Shown: positions 60,856 through 64,000 of the stretch, piece after piece
How the letters are laid out: every line of letters begins with the position of its first letter
Position numbering within the stretch: the stretch's first letter is position 1
Origin: Coprococcus aceti
GTDB taxonomy: Bacteria; Bacillota; Clostridia; Lachnospirales; Lachnospiraceae
NCBI RefSeq assembly: GCF_025567285.1
Contig: NZ_JAOQJT010000010.1
Span: 1-64,000 of the forward strand
Direction of reading: 5' to 3'
Length of the DNA stretch: 64,000 nucleotides
Made by a program: the position numbers and the translations under genes
The notes under the pieces: generated by a model
Database searches by the model: none
Told to the model about the DNA's origin: nothing
Seen by the model: only the letters and a program-made list of their open reading frames with translations

Positions 60856-61012
60856 CTCTTCTCTCTCCTTTTAACTTAATTATGAATATTCTATATTCAC
60901 AGCGGATATCTGACTCCATCCGGCTGCGGTCTCTATGATAACATATTCTCACTCGTTGTACATCATTCTACAGAAAGCTTTAGAAAATGTTATGTATGAG
61001 TTTATCTTCTGT

Positions 61013-61525
61013 CTATAATTTGCATATATCCGGTATCTCAGCACCCCAGATGTCAACCAGCTTATCCACTGAAAACGCAGCATTTGCCGGGCTTGTGGAC
61101 GGAAGTACAACAGGTTCTATGCCAAGTATCTTCTGCTGATATTTTGCATAATACTTTCCTGAGGTCTTGCCGTTGCATATCACTTTTGTGACCTTGGAAG
61201 CTTCCACTATCTTCGACAGATCCGTGGGCGTAACATTCTTTATACTGCTGTCGCTTGAACCTATGATGTCACAACTGTAGATCGCATCCCACAGGGCTAT
61301 GTGGTGTGCATGCAGCATGGCTTTCTTCTCATCTATGGTCACCGGAAGTTTCTCGCCAAGCACTCTGCTGATGACCTTCCAGAATCTGTTCTGCGGATGT
61401 CCGTAGAAGAACATCTGCTCCCTGGACTTCACCGATGGCAGGCTTCCCAGTATGAGTATCCTTGATTTCTCGTCGTATAGTGGGGGAAATGGATGTACTA
61501 TATGTTCATATCTGTCCTCTGTCAA
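61013..61525 (-). CDS. DNA-deoxyinosine glycosylase (UDG superfamily)
   Basis: 170 aa starting at TTG (61525), eight bases after GAGAGG; the GTG three codons earlier overlaps the site. UDG-fold motifs: 'ILILGSLPSVKSREQMFFYGHPQNRFW' -like block at about 22-48 (Gly/Ser/Asn in motif 1 instead of Asp) and motif 2 'LPSTSPANAAFS' near 140. This is the MUG-like deoxyinosine/hypoxanthine glycosylase type rather than classic family 1 uracil DNA glycosylase. It complements ung (8805) for repair of deaminated bases. Confidence 0.85.
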   Translation of the reverse strand: MTEDRYEHIVHPFPPLYDEKSRILILGSLPSVKSREQMFFYGHPQNRFWKVISRVLGEKLPVTIDEKKAMLHAHHIALWDAIYSCDIIGSSDSSIKNVTPTDLSKIVEASKVTKVICNGKTSGKYYAKYQQKILGIEPVVLPSTSPANAAFSVDKLVDIWGAEIPDICKL

Positions 61526-61764
61526 TCTTCTCACCTCTCAGATAATATTCAAATAACTTTTTCCATTTTTCTGGTACATTGTACGCCACCTGCCGGTTAT
61601 TTTTCAATTAAATTCTTGCTTTTGCAGCTATGTTTTAAGTCATGTCCACATTATTTAATTTACTTCCAAATGATATTCATGTATATTAATTAAGTTAACG
61701 TAATTTACGGACTATGAGGGAGGTCCGCCAATGCGGTAACGAACACATTTGGGAGGAATTATAC

Positions 61765-63087
61765 ATGAAAAAGAGAGAATCTTTTAACAACAAATGGGGC
61801 TTCATCCTGGCCTGCATCGGCTCTGCCGTGGGCATGGGCAACATCTGGATGTTCCCTACAAGAGTCTCCATATACGGCGGCGGATCCTATCTCATACCAT
61901 ATTTTATATTTGTGGTACTCATCGGATTCACCGGAGTTATCGGAGAGATGAGCTTCGGACGAGCTACAAGATCCGGTCCAATCGATGCATTTGGAATCGC
62001 CATGGAGAAAAAGGGCAAGCGAAAGCTCGGTGAACTGCTGGGCGGCATACCTGTGCTCGGCGCACTGGCAATGGCCATCGGATACACGGTCGTCATGGGC
62101 TGGATACTGAAATACATGATCGGAGCTTTCACCGGAAGCACACTGTCACCGGAGGATATAGACGGCTTTGCTTCAAGCTTCGGCGGAATGGCATCTTCAT
62201 TTGGCAACAATGCATGGCAGATCATTGCACTTGCCATCGGAATCACCATCCTTATGTTCGGCGTGGGCAACGGTATTGAGAAGGCCAACAAGGTCCTGAT
62301 GCCGGCGTTCTTCGTATTGTTCATCATCCTGGCCATATATGCGGCATGCCAGCCGGGAGCCATAGAGGGATACAAATACATCTTCCGCATAGAGCCAAAG
62401 GTACTTGCAGATCCAAAGACATGGATATTTGCGCTGGGACAGGCATTCTTCTCACTCTCAGTTGCGGGAAACGGAACTCTGATATACGGCTCATATCTGC
62501 CAGACGATGAGGATATACCGGGGGCTGCCGGACGTGTTGCACTTTTCGATACGATTGCTGCCATGCTTGCCGCACTGGTAATCATACCTGCCATGGCAAC
62601 TGCCGGAGCACAGCTCAACCAGGGCGGCCCGGGATTGCTGTTCATCTATCTGCCATGCCTGTTCAAGTCCATGCCTGGCGGTTATATTATTGCCATACTC
62701 TTCTTTGTGGCTGTGTTCATGGCGGGACTGTCATCACTAATCAACCTGTACGAAGCACCAATCGCAACGGTGCAGGAGAAGCTTGGAGTTGGCAGAAAAC
62801 CTGCATGTGCCATCATCGGTGTCATAGCAGTTGTGGTATCCATCTGTATACAGGGTATCGTATCTGATTGGATGGATGTACTGTCCATCTACATCTGCCC
62901 ACTTGGCGCAGGACTTGCCGGAATCATGTTCTTCTGGGTATGTGGCAAGAAATATGTTGAGACACAGGTCAACACCGGAAGGGAAAAGAAGTTCACAGAA
63001 AAGTTCGTGCCTATATGCAAATACATCTACTGTCCTGTATGTCTCCTTGTATTGATACTTGGTATCCTTCTCGGAGGCATCGGCTAG
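61765..63087 (+). CDS. Sodium-dependent neurotransmitter-symporter family transporter (NSS/SNF)
   Basis: 440 aa from the ATG at 61765 (GGAGG seven bases upstream). Eleven to twelve membrane helices with LeuT-family motifs 'WGFILACIGSAVGMGNIWMFP' -like start (10-30), 'NGGGSYLIPYF' style loop replaced by 'YGGGSYLIPYF', and unwound helix-6 segment 'FFSLSVAGNGTLIYGSY'. Imports an amino acid with sodium, probably aromatic or branched. Ends with a strong bidirectional terminator. Confidence 0.92.
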   Translation: MKKRESFNNKWGFILACIGSAVGMGNIWMFPTRVSIYGGGSYLIPYFIFVVLIGFTGVIGEMSFGRATRSGPIDAFGIAMEKKGKRKLGELLGGIPVLGALAMAIGYTVVMGWILKYMIGAFTGSTLSPEDIDGFASSFGGMASSFGNNAWQIIALAIGITILMFGVGNGIEKANKVLMPAFFVLFIILAIYAACQPGAIEGYKYIFRIEPKVLADPKTWIFALGQAFFSLSVAGNGTLIYGSYLPDDEDIPGAAGRVALFDTIAAMLAALVIIPAMATAGAQLNQGGPGLLFIYLPCLFKSMPGGYIIAILFFVAVFMAGLSSLINLYEAPIATVQEKLGVGRKPACAIIGVIAVVVSICIQGIVSDWMDVLSIYICPLGAGLAGIMFFWVCGKKYVETQVNTGREKKFTEKFVPICKYIYCPVCLLVLILGILLGGIG

Positions 63088-63106
63088 ACAGACATTTCAA
63101 TATAAT

Positions 63107-63174
63107 TAATAAAAAGTAGTCTGACGGATCATCACCATGTATAACACTGGCGATGTCCGCAGACTGCTTTTTAC
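63107..63174 (+). terminator. Long terminator of the NSS transporter gene
   Basis: Stem about 25 bp: arm from AAAAAGTAGTCTG at 63111 through ATCACCA at 63136 pairs with TGGCGATGTCCGCAGACTGC from 63148 to 63167, with G-U/A-C irregularities, followed by TTTTTAC. The left A-run lets it work on the minus strand for the kinase too. Confidence 0.8.
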
Positions 63175-63215
63175 TTACTGTATCATTATCTCTTTAATCG
63201 TGTATCTTATTGTTT

Positions 63216-64000
63216 TTAATGTCTGTATCCCGCAATTATATGTAATGCCTTATCCTCATCAAGTGGCTTTGCTATATGCTCATTCATGCCCGCCGCCTTG
63301 CACTTCTTCACATCCTCTGCGAATACATTTGCAGTCATGGCAATGATCGGAATGGTTCCGGCATCCTCAAGGTCTGAGCTTCTTATCTGCCTGGTGGCCT
63401 CAAGGCCATCCATCTCCGGCATCATCACATCCATGAGTATCACATCGAAGCTTCCAGCCGGATGTGATCTGTATATCTCAACAGCCTCACGGCCATTTGC
63501 CGCAGTTGTGGCAACAGCACCAGCCATCTCCACCATAAATGTTGCTATCTCCATGTTGAGCGAATTGTCCTCAACCAGCAGTATCTTCATTCCATCAAGT
63601 CTGACTGCCTCGTGATCCTCTGGCTTCTCCGGCTCAACGACATCTGTACAGATCTCAAATGGTATCTTCATGGTAAATGTAGAACCCACACCCGGCTTAC
63701 TATCAACCTCTATGCTTCCACCCATGAGGTCGAGAAGCTCCTTGGTAATAGCCATGCCAAGACCTGTTCCCTGATACTTTGTTCCCGCATCAGTGTGCTC
63801 CCTTGAAAATGGCTCAAACAGGTGGCTGATGAACTCCTGGCTCATTCCAACTCCTGTGTCAGCTATCCTGAACACATAATTGGAATGCCTGCCGTCTACA
63901 GGTATCTCGTCCATCCACGCCTCTACCGTTCCGCCCGGCTTGTTGTACTTGATGGCATTTGTCAATATATTGAGAGAGATCCGCTGAAGATGAAGCGGAC
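63216..64000 (-). CDS. Hybrid sensor histidine kinase/response regulator (3' part only)
   Basis: Runs off the right edge; about 261 C-terminal residues are in view. Upstream codons at the edge read P-L-H-L-Q-R-I-S-L-N-I-L-T-N-A-I-K, the kinase N-box, so the gene begins outside the window. HATPase motifs 'DTGVGMSQEF' (G1), 'FEPFSREHTDAGTKYQGTGLGMAI' -like F/G2 region are intact. A receiver domain follows (about 130-255 of the visible part) with 'LLVEDN', phospho-Asp in 'ILMDVMMPEMDG', 'AMTA' and 'AKPLD'. ATP-driven phosphorelay to the receiver is expected; the sensor part is not seen. Confidence 0.93.
   Translation of the reverse strand, partial: PLHLQRISLNILTNAIKYNKPGGTVEAWMDEIPVDGRHSNYVFRIADTGVGMSQEFISHLFEPFSREHTDAGTKYQGTGLGMAITKELLDLMGGSIEVDSKPGVGSTFTMKIPFEICTDVVEPEKPEDHEAVRLDGMKILLVEDNSLNMEIATFMVEMAGAVATTAANGREAVEIYRSHPAGSFDVILMDVMMPEMDGLEATRQIRSSDLEDAGTIPIIAMTANVFAEDVKKCKAAGMNEHIAKPLDEDKALHIIAGYRH

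Noticed and set aside
61535..61764. Glycine or other riboswitch in the leader of the NSS transporter
   Set aside because: Only small hairpins (e.g. CCGCCAATGCGG) are visible; no known aptamer core or expression platform was found.
1..64000. CRISPR arrays, insertion sequences, prophage or integrative elements
   Set aside because: No regularly spaced repeats, transposase, integrase or phage structural genes are visible; the tRNA 3' ends show no duplicated att-like sequence.

Overview
The window reads as chromosomal DNA of a low-to-mid GC, spore-forming, anaerobic Firmicute of the Lachnospiraceae type; a Coprococcus-like gut organism is my best guess, but the genus is inference. Pointers are AGGAGG-type ribosome sites, a T-box leader on leuA, spore genes (cotJA/cotJB/cotJC, yyaC), an indolepyruvate:ferredoxin oxidoreductase, acyl-ACP thioesterase, CvfB and RelQ homologues. 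I see no insertion sequence, prophage, integrase, CRISPR array or toxin-antitoxin pair; this is mostly core genome with lineage-specific genes mixed in.

Layout. 1-330: minus-strand leader with tandem strong promoters, apparently of an rRNA operon just outside the window. 355-3714: minus-strand operon of a LysM membrane protein, a DUF5711-like protein and CvpA. 3964-8635: YyaC, a coiled-coil membrane protein, a CBS-pair protein, leuA with its leucine T-box, and a 51-aa membrane peptide. 8805-14334: ung, a histidine phosphatase, a RelA/SpoT-type HD hydrolase, tex, and the cotJ spore-coat operon. 14393-20590: EamA transporter, a degenerate SbcD-like membrane protein, pyrG, HAD phosphatase, ArsR regulator, DUF378. 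20646-23828: minus-strand run thioesterase-cvfB-ridA-CPBP protease. Then tRNA-Gln, amidohydrolase, cell-wall amidase, diguanylate cyclase and iorAB. 29796-33002: ECF sigma factor, putative anti-sigma and a VWA lipoprotein. 33092-38077: poorly characterised genes around relQ and tRNA-Arg, including a U32-like iron-sulfur-type protein. 38142-47767: sstT, a MetE-like methyltransferase behind a MetR/MtaR-like box, a heterodimeric ABC exporter behind a large nested inverted repeat, a solitary FeoA-like protein, ilvE, a flavin reductase. 47846-56616: HD hydrolase/SLC13 permease, glycerate kinase, a secreted surface protein, an MFS-LuxR fusion regulator, MATE transporter, a 34-aa peptide. 56844-64000: ROK sugar kinase, two family-2 glycosyltransferases, uppP, a deoxyinosine glycosylase, an NSS transporter and the 3' part of a hybrid histidine kinase.

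How the genes connect. leuA and ilvE are branched-chain amino acid genes; the T-box ties leuA to uncharged tRNA-Leu. RelQ and the HD hydrolase could make and break (p)ppGpp. UppP and the glycosyltransferases point to envelope glycan assembly. The parts most worth a second look are the nested-hairpin leader of the ABC exporter, two probable pseudoenzyme membrane proteins (an MPN-like domain joined to LysM, and an SbcD-like phosphoesterase lacking its metal ligands), the sigma/anti-sigma/VWA set, the MFS-LuxR regulator beside a surface protein with a palindromic leader, and the palindrome over the glycosyltransferase promoter.
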